Assembly: GCF_014534655.1 (NCBI RefSeq)
Contig: NZ_JACVVD010000003.1
Location: forward strand, 62,001 to 126,000
Length of the DNA stretch: 64,000 bases
From: Paenibacillus sedimenti
GTDB taxonomy: Bacteria > Bacillota > Bacilli > Paenibacillales > NBRC-103111
Reading direction: 5' to 3'
Part shown: positions 50,828 through 60,541 of the stretch, in pieces
Layout: every line of letters begins with the position of its first letter
Position numbering within the stretch: the stretch's first letter is position 1
Program-made: the position numbers and the translations under genes
The notes under the pieces: generated by a model
Database searches by the model: none
Told to the model about the DNA's origin: nothing
What the model saw: the letters and a program-made list of their open reading frames with translations, nothing else

Positions 50828-51622
50828 TTAATCAAAGAAAACTTGGTCCTCATCATATCGAATGAGACTAATCCCTTTGGCCAGACCCGTTTGATCGTTC
50901 AATTCTATGACAACAGCGTGAAAATGCCACTTTCCTTCATCCGTAACAAATCGAACCGGCAGCTGGGTTTTGAACTTCTGTAGAACCGCATTGCGTTCAA
51001 CGCCGAGAATACCATCCCTTGGGCCAACCATGCCTACATCGGTGACGTAAGCCGTGCCTTGCGGCAGTACTCGGTTATCGTTCGTCTGCACATGGGTGTG
51101 TGTGCCTACGACTGCGGATACCTTACCGTCCAAATGCCATCCCATTGCGATTTTCTCAGAAGTTGCCTCAGCGTGAAAATCAACAAAAACAAACCTATGT
51201 TTCTTCTTGTTCGACTCCATAATCTCGTCCACTTTGCGAAATGGACAATCAATCGGAGGAAGAAACGTACGACCTTGTAGATTAATGATCAGCAATTCCT
51301 GATCTTTAACCTTGATAACGGTATGGCCTCTACCTGGCGTACCTGGCGGGAAGTTCGCAGGTCTTACCATCTTCTCATCGCTATCGATGAAATCAAAAAT
51401 TTCTTTCTGATCCCATGTATGATTCCCCATCGTTATCGCTTGAATGCCGAGTTCGTAAATCTCTTTGGCAATGGCAGCTGTAATCCCTTTGCCTGCGGCT
51501 GCGTTCTCTCCGTTCGCAATAAACACAGCACCCGGATGCGCTTGTTTTAATCGCGGCATCACGTTCTTTAGTGCCTTTCTGCCTACTGCCCCCACTATAT
51601 CTCCGATAAATACAATTTTCAT
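50828..51622 (-). CDS. ymdB: YmdB-family phosphodiesterase
   Basis: This 264-aa metallophosphoesterase of the TIGR00282 type has FIGDIVGAVGRKAL (first Asp), ANGENAAAGKGIT (Asn-Glu), GNHTWDQKE (His), VDFHAEATSEK and VVGTHTHVQT for the two metal ions. In Bacillus YmdB has cyclic-nucleotide phosphodiesterase activity and is required for biofilm formation and nanotube-related behaviour. It lies directly downstream of rny. Confidence 0.95.
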   Translation of the reverse strand: MKIVFIGDIVGAVGRKALKNVMPRLKQAHPGAVFIANGENAAAGKGITAAIAKEIYELGIQAITMGNHTWDQKEIFDFIDSDEKMVRPANFPPGTPGRGHTVIKVKDQELLIINLQGRTFLPPIDCPFRKVDEIMESNKKKHRFVFVDFHAEATSEKIAMGWHLDGKVSAVVGTHTHVQTNDNRVLPQGTAYVTDVGMVGPRDGILGVERNAVLQKFKTQLPVRFVTDEGKWHFHAVVIELNDQTGLAKGISLIRYDEDQVFFD

Positions 51623-51660
51623 AAAGATTCTCTATTCTCCTCTATAGAACTGAAAATGAG

Positions 51661-51687
51661 GAAAAGTGGCTGCATCAGCCACTTTTC
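51661..51687 (-). terminator. Hairpin terminator between rny and ymdB
   Basis: AAAAGTGGCTG and CAGCCACTTTT form a perfect stem with a short T stretch. It may only partly terminate, reducing ymdB relative to rny. Confidence 0.65.
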
Positions 51688-51700
51688 ACATTGTATATCT

Positions 51701-53251
51701 TTATTTTGCGTATTCGACTGCTCTCGTTTCACGAATTACCGTGACCTTGATATGTCCTGGATAATCGAGTTCACCCTCGATTTTCTTCGTAATATCACGG
51801 GCTAAGCGGAACGCTTCGGTGTCATCCACTTTCTCCGGTTGAACCATCACGCGAACTTCACGGCCTGCCTGGATGGCGTACGATTTCTCCACGCCTTCGA
51901 ACGATTCAGAAATCTCTTCGAGCTTTTCAAGACGTTTAATGTAAGTTTCCAGGGTCTCTCTACGTGCTCCTGGTCTCGCCGCGGATAATGCATCTGCCGC
52001 TCCTACCAGCATCGCAATTACAGAGGTTGCTTCAACATCGCCATGATGCGATGCGATACTGTTGATAACAACAGGATGCTCCTTGTACTTCTTACCGATC
52101 TCAACGCCGATTTCCACATGAGATCCTTCAACCTCATGATCAAGCGCCTTACCGATGTCATGAAGCAGCCCGGCACGTTTCGCCAAAGTTACGTCTTCCC
52201 CGAGCTCCCCAGCCATCAGACCAGCTAGATAAGCTACTTCCATTGAATGCTTCAGCACGTTTTGACCGTAACTTGTTCTGAATTTCAGTCGACCCAAAAT
52301 TTTGATCAAGTCTGGATGCAATCCGTGAACGCCAACCTCGAAGGTTGCTTGCTCCCCGTACTCGCGAATGCGCTCATCCACTTCCTTACGGGATTTCTCC
52401 ACCATCTCTTCAATGCGAGCAGGATGGATTCGACCATCAGCAACTAACTTTTCTAGAGAGGTTCGAGCAATTTCGCGTCGGATTGGGTCAAATCCTGATA
52501 AAATTACCGCTTCCGGCGTATCATCAATAATGAGGTCGATACCAGTCAAAGTTTCCAGCGCACGGATATTACGACCTTCACGTCCGATGATGCGGCCTTT
52601 CATTTCTTCATTTGGCAATGTGACAACTGAAACCGTCGTTTCAGCTACATGATCAGCAGCACATCTTTGGATAGCGAGCGTGATAACCTCTCTGGCTTTC
52701 TTATCGCCTTCCTCTTTGGCTTGCTGTTCAATTTCTTTAATCAGCTGAGCGGTCTCATGACGAACTTCCTGCTCTACGTTGGTAAGAATGATATTCTTCG
52801 CTTCTTCCATAGTAAGACCTGAAATCCGTTCCAACTCAGCAACTTGACTTCTATACAACTGGTCAATCTGTGATTGCGTATCCTCGATTCGCTTCTCTTT
52901 GTTGGCTACTTGCTCTTCTTTACGTTCGAGAGATTCTAATTTTTTATCCAGCGATTCCTCTTTTTGTAACAATCGTCTCTCTTGTCGTTGAATTTCATTT
53001 CGACGTTCACGAATGTCTTTTTCAGCTTCGGACCTCAGTTTATGCACTTCGTCCTTTGCTTCCAGAACCGTTTCTTTTTTCAGCGCCTCCGCTTCTTTCT
53101 TGGCAGCTTCACGGATCTGTTCGGCGGCTATTTCTGCACTGGAAATTTTCGCTTCTGCAAGAGATTTGCGGATAAAATAACCAATCCCTAAGCATGCAGC
53201 TCCAACAACGAGAATGATCGCGATCCAGATGAAAGTCATCATCTTGTTCAC
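51701..53251 (-). CDS. rny: Ribonuclease Y
   Basis: This 516-aa protein has an N-terminal membrane anchor ([22 protein letters not shown]), a long coiled coil (residues 30-200, rich in KEAEALKKE and [13 protein letters not shown]), a KH domain ([17 protein letters not shown]) and an HD domain ([15 protein letters not shown]). It initiates mRNA decay at the membrane. Its size is the usual one. In Bacillus it acts with RicA, which is also encoded in this window. The start has a GAGGTG ribosome binding site. Confidence 0.97.
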   Translation of the reverse strand: MNKMMTFIWIAIILVVGAACLGIGYFIRKSLAEAKISSAEIAAEQIREAAKKEAEALKKETVLEAKDEVHKLRSEAEKDIRERRNEIQRQERRLLQKEESLDKKLESLERKEEQVANKEKRIEDTQSQIDQLYRSQVAELERISGLTMEEAKNIILTNVEQEVRHETAQLIKEIEQQAKEEGDKKAREVITLAIQRCAADHVAETTVSVVTLPNEEMKGRIIGREGRNIRALETLTGIDLIIDDTPEAVILSGFDPIRREIARTSLEKLVADGRIHPARIEEMVEKSRKEVDERIREYGEQATFEVGVHGLHPDLIKILGRLKFRTSYGQNVLKHSMEVAYLAGLMAGELGEDVTLAKRAGLLHDIGKALDHEVEGSHVEIGVEIGKKYKEHPVVINSIASHHGDVEATSVIAMLVGAADALSAARPGARRETLETYIKRLEKLEEISESFEGVEKSYAIQAGREVRVMVQPEKVDDTEAFRLARDITKKIEGELDYPGHIKVTVIRETRAVEYAK

Positions 53252-53637
53252 CTCCTCGTTGGTTTCTCCAAGGTGTTAGCTTGGGATTCCTTCGGTTTTT
53301 TAATCCGATTTTTTAATTGTTAGGCAAGGCAAAAGTCATAACTTCCCCATACTTTAAGAAAGAGCATGGCTCAAAATGAATGTGCACGGTGCGCGAATGG
53401 CACGAATGTGCGGATAATTCATAACCAACAGTGTAAAAATTGGCGGTTTCTACAACTGTTTCATCAAAATCAACCAAATTCTTATGATTTTGAATCCTTA
53501 TGAAAATATACATTGTTATTTTATCTTTTGTCGAAGAAGCTTGTCAAGCGATTGTCCCTGGATGATAGATTGGCGAATAGTCATCTTCAGTCATTTAATT
53601 AATGTGGTTAATCAAATCCCACTTATAATTAATGTCA
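53252..53637. other. Intergenic region between rny and recX
   Basis: These 385 bp hold no convincing gene. Near 53595-53640 an AT-rich inverted repeat (TTAATTAATGTGG and CCACTTATAATTAA on the plus strand) could weakly terminate recX transcription. The rest presumably holds the rny promoter; no strong hexamer pair stands out. Confidence 0.5.
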
Positions 53638-54327
53638 TTAATAATCGAAAGAGTCTGCGAATTCCTCATATTCTTCATCGTTAGATGATCCACCCAGCTG
53701 AGTTAAAACTTTACTTACAACAGAACCCGTATAACCCCTTCTCATTAAAAACGCAGCTGTTTTGCGCTTCTTATCGATCATTTCACCTGAGGTTTGCTTC
53801 CATTTGGTTCGTGCCACTTTCAATGCACCTTCTAATTCCTCATCCGGATCGATCGTTTGCATTGCCCCTTGAACAAGTTCTTTATGAATTCCCTTTTGCT
53901 GCAACTCTTGACGAACCAGATTACGGCCTTTGCGCTGCGTATAGATACGATGCTCCATCCACATCTTCGCAAAATCCTCGTCATTAATATAATTTTGTTG
54001 CTCTAAAGTATCAATCGTCCACTGAATGATTGGCTGTTCGAACCCGTGTTCTTTCAGTTTTCGTTTCACTTCGCTGGAAGAGTGAGGCCTTCTACCAATC
54101 ATACCCAGAGCTTTCGTGTATGCCTTATTCCGCTCTTCGTCTCTAAGAATTGTTAGCATCTGTTCCGGGTCTATCGTCTCCCCTTTGAGAAGCCGATGCT
54201 TAATCATAATATCCTCATGCACGGAAAAAGCATATTCATCATTAATAAAAATATTATAACGGTGCTTCCCGCGCTTCTGTTTCTCGACCATCGTGATGAT
54301 CGGTAGCTGCTTCTCTTCATCGCTCAA
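53638..54327 (-). CDS. recX: RecA regulator RecX
   Basis: This 229-aa helical-repeat protein has the RecX pattern: RKAYTKALGMIGRRPHSSSEVKRKLKEHGF-like first repeat, QQNYINDEDFAKMWMEHR, and QKGIHKELVQGAM. It binds RecA filaments and modulates their activity. The start is TTG, with GAGGGGG nine bases upstream. It follows recA with a hairpin terminator between them, allowing some read-through expression. Confidence 0.92.
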   Translation of the reverse strand: MSDEEKQLPIITMVEKQKRGKHRYNIFINDEYAFSVHEDIMIKHRLLKGETIDPEQMLTILRDEERNKAYTKALGMIGRRPHSSSEVKRKLKEHGFEQPIIQWTIDTLEQQNYINDEDFAKMWMEHRIYTQRKGRNLVRQELQQKGIHKELVQGAMQTIDPDEELEGALKVARTKWKQTSGEMIDKKRKTAAFLMRRGYTGSVVSKVLTQLGGSSNDEEYEEFADSFDY

Positions 54328-54354
54328 ATAGTAAAACCCCCTCTAACGAACGAA

Positions 54355-54382
54355 AGCACCTTAACCCGAGGTTTAAGGTGCT
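54355..54382 (-). terminator. Hairpin between recA and recX
   Basis: AGCACCTTAAAC and GGTTAAGGTGCT form a strong stem followed by only TTCGTT, so termination is probably partial and recX is likely expressed by read-through. Confidence 0.65.
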
Positions 54383-54401
54383 GCCGTCTTATTTCTTGAG
54401 C

Positions 54402-55457
54402 TTATTCAAAAGCAAGTGCTGCTTCATCTTCTTCATCATCGTCAGTATTCGGGCCAGTCACTTTAATCAAATTGCTGTTATCACGAATTTTCAGCTCGAT
54501 CGTATCCGCAATGCCCTTGTTTTCTTTCAAGAATTGCTTCGCGTTCTCACGGCCTTGGCCTAATCTCTCACCTTCAAACGAGTACCAGGCTCCGCTTTTG
54601 TTTACGATATCCATCTCGGTTCCGATATCAATGATACTGCCTTCGCGGGAAATGCCTTCACCGTACATGATGTCAATTTCGGCTTGTTTAAATGGCGGAG
54701 CCACTTTATTCTTAACGACTTTAATTCTAGTGCGGTTACCTACCATGTCGTTGCCTTGCTTGATTGTTTCTACACGGCGTACATCCAAACGAACGGAAGA
54801 GTAGAACTTCAATGCGCGTCCACCTGGCGTAGTCTCCGGGTTACCGAACATAACGCCGACTTTCTCACGCAATTGGTTAATGAAAATAGCGATAACCTTG
54901 GATTTGTTGATGGCTCCGGAGAGCTTACGAAGTGCCTGAGACATCAATCGAGCTTGAAGACCAACGTGAGAATCGCCCATCTCGCCTTCAATCTCCGCCT
55001 TTGGCACGAGTGCAGCTACGGAGTCAATGACAATGATATCAACCGCGCCGCTGCGAACGAGCGCTTCCGCAATTTCAAGTGCTTGCTCACCGGTATCCGG
55101 TTGGGAAAGCAAGAGTTCATCTATGTTAATGCCGAGTTTGCTTGCATACGAAGGATCCAGTGCATGCTCCGCATCGATAAAAGCGGCTTGTCCGCCAACC
55201 TTCTGCACTTCTGCGATTGCATGTAAAGCTACTGTTGTTTTACCGGAAGATTCTGGTCCGTACACTTCAATAATTCTTCCGCGTGGATATCCGCCGATAC
55301 CCAGTGCGATATCAAGAGCAAGCGATCCGCTAGGAATCGTTTCAACTTGCATATGCGTGGATTCTCCAAGCTTCATGATGGAGCCTTTTCCGAATTGTTT
55401 TTCGATTTGACGCAGTGCCATTTCAAGTGCGGCGCGACGATCTGTCAAAACACTCAC
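54402..55457 (-). CDS. recA: Recombinase RecA
   Basis: This 351-aa recombinase has Walker [10 protein letters not shown] (near residue 66), catalytic Glu region [11 protein letters not shown], Walker [15 protein letters not shown], loop L1 [21 protein letters not shown] and loop L2 [20 protein letters not shown]. It carries out strand exchange and triggers LexA cleavage. The acidic tail ([15 protein letters not shown]) is normal. A sigma-A promoter and SOS box stand upstream. Confidence 0.98.
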   Translation of the reverse strand: MSVLTDRRAALEMALRQIEKQFGKGSIMKLGESTHMQVETIPSGSLALDIALGIGGYPRGRIIEVYGPESSGKTTVALHAIAEVQKVGGQAAFIDAEHALDPSYASKLGINIDELLLSQPDTGEQALEIAEALVRSGAVDIIVIDSVAALVPKAEIEGEMGDSHVGLQARLMSQALRKLSGAINKSKVIAIFINQLREKVGVMFGNPETTPGGRALKFYSSVRLDVRRVETIKQGNDMVGNRTRIKVVKNKVAPPFKQAEIDIMYGEGISREGSIIDIGTEMDIVNKSGAWYSFEGERLGQGRENAKQFLKENKGIADTIELKIRDNSNLIKVTGPNTDDDEEDEAALAFE

Positions 55458-55479
55458 TTCCTTTTATCATTATAGGTAT

Positions 55480-55508
55480 ATGATAACTTGTTTTGGATTG
55501 TTTGCCAA
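55480..55508 (-). promoter_or_regulatory. Sigma-A promoter of recA
   Basis: On the minus strand TTGGCA (55503-55508), a 17-bp spacer and TATCAT (55480-55485) fit a housekeeping promoter just upstream of recA. Confidence 0.6.
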
Positions 55509-55517
55509 GCATTTTTT

Positions 55518-55531
55518 CGAACATACATTCG
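55518..55531. promoter_or_regulatory. LexA (SOS) box of recA
   Basis: CGAACATACATTCG matches the Gram-positive SOS box CGAAC-N4-GTTCG with one change, and lies 10 bp upstream of the recA -35 hexamer. Confidence 0.75.
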
Positions 55532-55550
55532 ACTTTTTAGCGAACAAACA

Positions 55551-55585
55551 AAAAACCGCAACAAAGTTATCGCTTTGCTACGGTT
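55551..55585 (-). terminator. Rho-independent terminator of cinA
   Basis: AACCGTAGCAAAG and CTTTGTTGCGGTT form the stem on the minus strand, then TTTTTTG. It separates cinA from the recA promoter. Confidence 0.8.
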
Positions 55586-55620
55586 CTTCCGTTAACAGAT
55601 ATTACTATTATAAGCCAATT

Positions 55621-56871
55621 CTAATTTTCTTTCAACAGTTTCCAGAAATGAAAGAGCGCTGCCTTTGCAGCCCGATGCTTAATTGTCTCACGGGTGCCTG
55701 AAAGCCGCAAAGTGACCACCTTTGGCTCAGCGTCCTTCTGGGCAAGGCCAACGTATACAAGGCCGACAGGTTTGCCTTCAGATGAGCTGGGACCGGCAAC
55801 ACCCGTTACCGAGATGCCAAAGTCACTCCCGGTCACGGCAAGCAATTGCTGAGCTAGAATGGCAGCTGTTTCGATGCTAACTGCCCCTGGAGCCCCTTCG
55901 CCTTCCAGCACATCCATTGGAACATTGAGAAGCTTGTGTTTCAAGGCATTGGAATAACAAATGATACCGCCAATGAATGCATGGGAGCTACCGGGTACCG
56001 TCGTTATCAGATCACTTAGAAGCCCGCCTGTACAGCTTTCAGCTGCAGCTAGCTTAAGCCCTGACTCACCCAGCATTTGCAAGACGACCGTTTCGATCGG
56101 AACATCTTCCACCGCATATAAATGATCACCGACACGGCGTCTGATCTCCTGTTCCGTAGCTTGAAGATTGCGTTCTCCTTCGGCAACTGACTTTGCTCGA
56201 GTCGTTAATCGAATGGTGACTTCGCCTTCTTTGGCGTATGGCGCAATCGTCGGATCAGTTTGAGCTTCGATAAGATCAAGTAATTGATGCTCCAAGGTTG
56301 ATTCACCGATTCCGGCAAATTTCAGCATTTTGGAGTAGAGCGGCACTTCATCTATCATCACGCTGCGCAGCCAAGCTGACGCATATTTGGTAAACATCGG
56401 CTTCATCTCTTTAGGGGGGCCAGGCAAGAGTATGAAATGCGTACCTTCATGCGTATAAGCAATACCTACGGCAAGTCCCGTTTCATTATGTAAAGGATCG
56501 CTCCCTTCTAGCATGAGTGCCTGTTTTCTGTTGCTCTCGACCATATGAATGCCACGCGTGCTGAACAATTCGGTTATCGCGTTCATAGACGGCTCATGCA
56601 AAACGAGATTACGTCCGGTAAATGCAGCAAGCACATCCTTCGTCAAATCGTCCTGAGTTGGTCCAAGGCCCCCAGTACATATCACGACATCAGCGCGTGA
56701 AGCCGCAAGCTTGAATGCGTCCATCAACCTCGACTCATTGTCGCCTACTACAGTCTGGTAGAACATGTCAATGCCTAACGCTGCGCATTCGCGTGAAAGG
56801 AATTGAGCGTTTGTGTTCACAATTTGACCAAGCAACAGTTCTGTTCCTACCGCCACAATCTCTGCTTTCAT
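55621..56871 (-). CDS. cinA: CinA-family competence/damage-inducible protein
   Basis: This 416-aa protein has an N-terminal molybdopterin-binding-like (COG1058) domain (VAVGTELLLGQIVNTNAQFLS, GGLGPTQDDLTKD). The C-terminal domain is NMN deamidase-like (AAAESCTGGLLSDLITTVPGSS, GVAGPSSSEGKPVGLVYVGLA). It may salvage NMN or repair damaged nucleotides. It lies between pgsA and recA, as in Bacillus. Confidence 0.93.
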   Translation of the reverse strand: MKAEIVAVGTELLLGQIVNTNAQFLSRECAALGIDMFYQTVVGDNESRLMDAFKLAASRADVVICTGGLGPTQDDLTKDVLAAFTGRNLVLHEPSMNAITELFSTRGIHMVESNRKQALMLEGSDPLHNETGLAVGIAYTHEGTHFILLPGPPKEMKPMFTKYASAWLRSVMIDEVPLYSKMLKFAGIGESTLEHQLLDLIEAQTDPTIAPYAKEGEVTIRLTTRAKSVAEGERNLQATEQEIRRRVGDHLYAVEDVPIETVVLQMLGESGLKLAAAESCTGGLLSDLITTVPGSSHAFIGGIICYSNALKHKLLNVPMDVLEGEGAPGAVSIETAAILAQQLLAVTGSDFGISVTGVAGPSSSEGKPVGLVYVGLAQKDAEPKVVTLRLSGTRETIKHRAAKAALFHFWKLLKEN

Positions 56872-56924
56872 GGATAGTCCCTCCTAAGAGTTTTCCGCCT
56901 AAATGGAAAAAACAATAGGTTCCC

Positions 56925-57512
56925 CTATTGCGACTTTTCCGAAAAATCTATGACATGTTTGTTTTTAACGAAATACTCGATACCCGAATAAAGCGTAATA
57001 ATAGCCGCTACCCAGCTTGCAACGATATCAAAGGGGAAATGCACAAACGTGAACGGAAAATTATTAATAAGCAGCGCGATGATGGCTGTAATCTGTGCAG
57101 CGGTCTTTGCCTTTCCCCATTTGCTTGCCGCCATAACGGTCCCTTCCAATAAAGCGATCTGGCGAAGTCCCGTTACCGCCCATTCCCTGCTAATAATGAC
57201 AATGACGATCCAAGCATCGACTTTGTCCATCTCGACTAGGGAAACGAGCACAGCCGTAACAAGCAATTTATCCGCCAAAGGATCCAGCAGCTTACCCAGA
57301 TTCGTGACCAACTTACGCTTCCTGGCAATATAACCATCCAGACTGTCTGTGCTTGCCGCAATAATAAAAATTAAAGCGGCGATAATTTGATTGTAAGTAA
57401 TGCTGAACTCTTCGATCCGGATGTGAGGAAACTTCACCTTGATCAGCAAGAAGAACATGATGATCGGTACAAGTAAAATCCTCGCTACCGTGATGCGATT
57501 GGCCAGGTTCAT
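56925..57512 (-). CDS. pgsA: CDP-diacylglycerol-glycerol-3-phosphate 3-phosphatidyltransferase
   Basis: This 195-aa membrane enzyme has the complete CDP-alcohol phosphotransferase motif STDSLDGYIARKRK...GKLLDPLADK (D-x2-DG-x2-AR-x8-G-x3-D-x3-D). About four to five hydrophobic segments follow the usual order. It makes phosphatidylglycerol phosphate. Its ATG overlaps the stop of rimO by 4 bp. Confidence 0.95.
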   Translation of the reverse strand: MNLANRITVARILLVPIIMFFLLIKVKFPHIRIEEFSITYNQIIAALIFIIAASTDSLDGYIARKRKLVTNLGKLLDPLADKLLVTAVLVSLVEMDKVDAWIVIVIISREWAVTGLRQIALLEGTVMAASKWGKAKTAAQITAIIALLINNFPFTFVHFPFDIVASWVAAIITLYSGIEYFVKNKHVIDFSEKSQ

Positions 57513-58837
57513 GCAATAACCTCCCCGGACAAGTCAAACTCGTAAGAGTGGGTAATGCGTACTTTTGCCAACTCGCCAATGTTCAGACGAGCGTTCGATA
57601 CGAACACTTCACCATCAATCTCAGGCGCATCGAATTGTGAACGCCCTATATAAACATCGCTTCTACCGTCATATCTTTCAATCAATACATCGATTTCTTG
57701 TCCAATACGACGACCACCGCGCATATTTGAGATTTCTCTCTGAATTTCCATCAGCGTATTTGCCCGATATTCCTTCACATCATCCGGAACTTGATCAGGC
57801 AGACGTGCAGCTGGTGTATCTTCTTCTTTCGAGTATGCGAAAACACCGAGGCGATCGAACTCCATTTCGCGAACAAACTGCTTCAGGTTCTCGAAATCTT
57901 CCTCTGTTTCACCCGGGAATCCTACGATCAAAGAAGTACGCAGCGCGACATCCGGGATGGCTGCACGAATCTTACGAACAAGCTCGCGCGTATCCTTCTG
58001 ACGACCTGGTCTCCGCATGCGCTTGAGAATGGAATCCTCGCTATGCTGCAGCGGCATGTCGATATATTTGCAAATCTTCGGATTCGCCGCCATTGTCGCA
58101 ATTAACTCGTCGCTAAAAAAGCCAGGGTAAGCATAGTGCAGACGAACCCATTCGATGCCCGGCACTTCGCTGACTTTGTTAAGCAGCGCAGGCAGCATAA
58201 AACCATCATACAGATCCGTCCCATAATTCGTGGAGTCCTGTGCGATGAGACTAATTTCTTTAACCCCTTGAGCTGCAAGTCCGGCTACTTCAGTGATAAT
58301 CGAGTCTATGCTTCTGCTGCGGAATTTGCCGCGCATGATCGGAATGCTGCAGAACGTACAAGCATTATCGCAGCCTTCCGCGATTTTTACATAAGCGGTA
58401 TAACGGGGCGTTGTCACTTGTCTAGGCAGATCCGCGTCATAGTTAAATACCGGATTTCCTACAAGAACCGGTTTTTTACCACGTAAAGCTTCATCTACAA
58501 TGTGATTAATTTTATCGAAATCCCCTGTTCCTACGATGCCGTCGATCTCAGGCATTTCTTCCATTAATTCTTTCTTGTATCGTTGAGTCAAACATCCGGA
58601 GACGATGAGCGCCTTCAGATTCGCCGTTTGCTTCAACTCCGCCATATCCAGGATCGTATTCACCGATTCTTCTTTCGCGGCATCGATGAACCCGCAAGTA
58701 TTCACGATAATGACGGTGGCATCTTCTTTGTTGTCAACAAGTTGAAAGCCGCGACCGTGTATTAAACCTGCCATAATCTCGGAGTCGACCAAGTTTTTCT
58801 CGCATCCGAGGGTAACTACTTTAACCTTTTCTGTCAT
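57509..58837 (-). CDS. rimO: Ribosomal protein uS12 methylthiotransferase RimO
   Basis: This protein of about 442 aa has the MiaB-like layout: N-terminal cysteines (VTLGCEKNLVDSE, VNTCGFIDAAKEES, SGCLTQRY), a radical SAM motif CDNACTFCSIP and a C-terminal TRAM domain. The GCEKNLVDSE and FIDAAKEES segments mark RimO, which methylthiolates an aspartate of ribosomal protein S12. GGAGG precedes the ATG at 58837, 34 codons inside a longer frame. It is coupled to pgsA. Confidence 0.95.
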   Translation of the reverse strand: MTEKVKVVTLGCEKNLVDSEIMAGLIHGRGFQLVDNKEDATVIIVNTCGFIDAAKEESVNTILDMAELKQTANLKALIVSGCLTQRYKKELMEEMPEIDGIVGTGDFDKINHIVDEALRGKKPVLVGNPVFNYDADLPRQVTTPRYTAYVKIAEGCDNACTFCSIPIMRGKFRSRSIDSIITEVAGLAAQGVKEISLIAQDSTNYGTDLYDGFMLPALLNKVSEVPGIEWVRLHYAYPGFFSDELIATMAANPKICKYIDMPLQHSEDSILKRMRRPGRQKDTRELVRKIRAAIPDVALRTSLIVGFPGETEEDFENLKQFVREMEFDRLGVFAYSKEEDTPAARLPDQVPDDVKEYRANTLMEIQREISNMRGGRRIGQEIDVLIERYDGRSDVYIGRSQFDAPEIDGEVFVSNARLNIGELAKVRITHSYEFDLSGEVIA

Positions 58838-58913
58838 GAATGAAACAACCTCCAATAGTCCTAAACCACTCCATACAAGTATAATACATGCCCTATAGGG
58901 TGTCAAAATGTTA

Positions 58914-58937
58914 AAACCCCCTATATCTAGGGGGTCC
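58914..58937 (-). terminator. Terminator of yajQ
   Basis: ACCCCCTA and TAGGGGGT form a GC-rich stem followed by TTTTAAC on the minus strand. Confidence 0.75.
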
Positions 58938-58964
58938 AACGCAGCAAATCTACATATTTTGTCT

Positions 58965-59456
58965 TTATTTCAGGTTCACAAATTGCAAGTCTAACGGGAT
59001 GTCCGCTTTGCGAAGCAAGGCAATGACGGCTTGCAGGTCATCTTTGCTCTTCCCGGTCACTCGAATTTGATCGCCTTGAATTTGACTCTTCACTTTCAGT
59101 TTGGAATCACGAATGAGGATGTTAATCTTTTTCGCGTTTTCTTGGTCAACGCCTTGTTTCATTGAGATCTTCTGTCTTACTGTCGATGATGCCGCAGGCT
59201 CCACTTTGCTATATTCAAGATTTTTAATCGAAATGCCGCGCTTAGTCATTTTAGCATGTAAAATATCAAGCACATTCTGAAGTTTAAACTCATCATCAGA
59301 AACGACGGTGAGCTGGTCTTTTTCCAGTTTGATGCTGCTCTTGCTTCCCTTAAAATCAAAGCGGGTCAAAATCTCTTTCTCCGCCTGCTGAATAGCGTTG
59401 TTTAGTTCCTGCATGTCCACCTTGGATACGATATCAAACGAGCTCTCTGAACTCAT
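58965..59456 (-). CDS. yajQ: YajQ-family cyclic-di-GMP/nucleotide-binding protein
   Basis: This protein of about 163 aa has the family pattern: [25 protein letters not shown] at the start, [53 protein letters not shown], and the typical end [10 protein letters not shown]. Members bind nucleotides or cyclic-di-GMP and act with partner proteins. The second ATG is preferred (GGGAG upstream, usual family length). The gene stands between rodZ and rimO, flanked by terminators. Confidence 0.92.
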   Translation of the reverse strand: MSSESSFDIVSKVDMQELNNAIQQAEKEILTRFDFKGSKSSIKLEKDQLTVVSDDEFKLQNVLDILHAKMTKRGISIKNLEYSKVEPAASSTVRQKISMKQGVDQENAKKINILIRDSKLKVKSQIQGDQIRVTGKSKDDLQAVIALLRKADIPLDLQFVNLK

Positions 59457-59511
59457 GTCCACAAACTCCCTTTCCATGAAATTACATAATGCATTATAGC
59501 AAGAAGCGGTA

Positions 59512-59550
59512 CAAAAAGAAACATCCCATAGCCACCTCGGCCTAGGATGT
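59512..59550 (-). terminator. Terminator of rodZ operon
   Basis: ACATCCTAGGCC pairs imperfectly with GGCTATGGGATGT and is followed by TTTCTTTTTG on the minus strand. Confidence 0.65.
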
Positions 59551-59599
59551 CACCCACCAATCATTCATTACCCGGGAAAGCGCAGAAAGCGCCAAAATG

Positions 59600-60493
59600 C
59601 TAGCTTTTTTGCAAGTTCAGCTGCACCCTTTTCGGATTAGGCGTATCGCCTACCGGAATCACGGTGCCGTTCACGGTCAATTCAAGCGCACTTGCTGCAC
59701 CTACATTGAGATAAGCCGAACTCGTCAGCTCGAATGTATCCGTATCTCCATTTTTGTAAAGCTTCTGTCTTAGCATATCCTTCCCATTTGCATCCGTTAG
59801 AGCATCAACTCGAATCCAGCATTGCGACCCCGTGATCTTCATCTGGATGTCGAGCTTGGACGTACCCGTGATCGTATAATTATCTACGCCCTTCTCATTG
59901 CTGCTGAACTTCACTTGCACAGCCGTAGACGTTGGGGTTGGCGTTGGCGTTGGCGTTGGGGTTGGCGTCGATAACGGTACAGCAATGCTTTCGCCTGCTG
60001 CGTTCACACTCGAGTTCAGCTTCGTTCCGGCTGTTGGATTCGTTGAATCGGTTATTCTCGGAGACTGTGTTTGCGAAGGTTTATCCTCCGCGGGCGTTCC
60101 TTTATAATTCTTATATGTATAATAATACACAATCCCGAATATGAGCAAAATGAAACAAATAAACATGACGCTGGAAGCCCAACGACTCATTTTCTCCGTA
60201 TTCCGAACACTTGTTCTTTTACTGCGAATCGCCTCTACTGCCGGCTTTTCAGAAACCGGGGAGGGATTCGTCGTCTGATACATATTCAGCACTTCCGTAG
60301 GATCAAGTCCCACTGCTTCCGCATAGCTCTTGATGAAAGCACGGACATAGAAGCTGCCCGGAAGCACTTTGTAATTGCCCTCTTCAATCGCCTCCAGGTA
60401 GCGTTTGCGGATTTTCGTCACTTCCTGCAGATCATCGATCGATATTTTCCTATCCATGCGCGCTTTACGCAGTATATTCCCTAGATCAGACAC
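59600..60493 (-). CDS. rodZ: RodZ-type cytoskeletal/cell-shape protein (YmfM)
   Basis: This 297-aa protein has an N-terminal Xre-type HTH (GNILRKARMDRKISIDDLQEVTKIRKRYLEAIEEG), a basic juxtamembrane segment and one membrane helix (ASSVMFICFILLIFGIVYYYTY, residues 106-127). An extracellular region with a Thr-Pro repeat (about residues 176-188) and a C-terminal DUF4115 domain follow. RodZ links MreB to the wall-elongation machine. The order ymfK-rodZ is as in Bacillus, while yajQ and rimO lie between rodZ and pgsA here. Confidence 0.92.
   Translation of the reverse strand: MSDLGNILRKARMDRKISIDDLQEVTKIRKRYLEAIEEGNYKVLPGSFYVRAFIKSYAEAVGLDPTEVLNMYQTTNPSPVSEKPAVEAIRSKRTSVRNTEKMSRWASSVMFICFILLIFGIVYYYTYKNYKGTPAEDKPSQTQSPRITDSTNPTAGTKLNSSVNAAGESIAVPLSTPTPTPTPTPTPTSTAVQVKFSSNEKGVDNYTITGTSKLDIQMKITGSQCWIRVDALTDANGKDMLRQKLYKNGDTDTFELTSSAYLNVGAASALELTVNGTVIPVGDTPNPKRVQLNLQKS
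59931..59968 (-). repeat. Hexanucleotide microsatellite in rodZ
   Basis: Six near-perfect copies of a CCAACG/CCCCAACG-like unit encode the Thr-Pro repeat of RodZ. Such short repeats vary in number by slippage, so linker length may differ between strains. Confidence 0.7.
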
Positions 60494-60541
60494 ATGGTCA
60501 CCTCCCCGAGAAAGTCGTTATATGTATGGACGTTACATGTA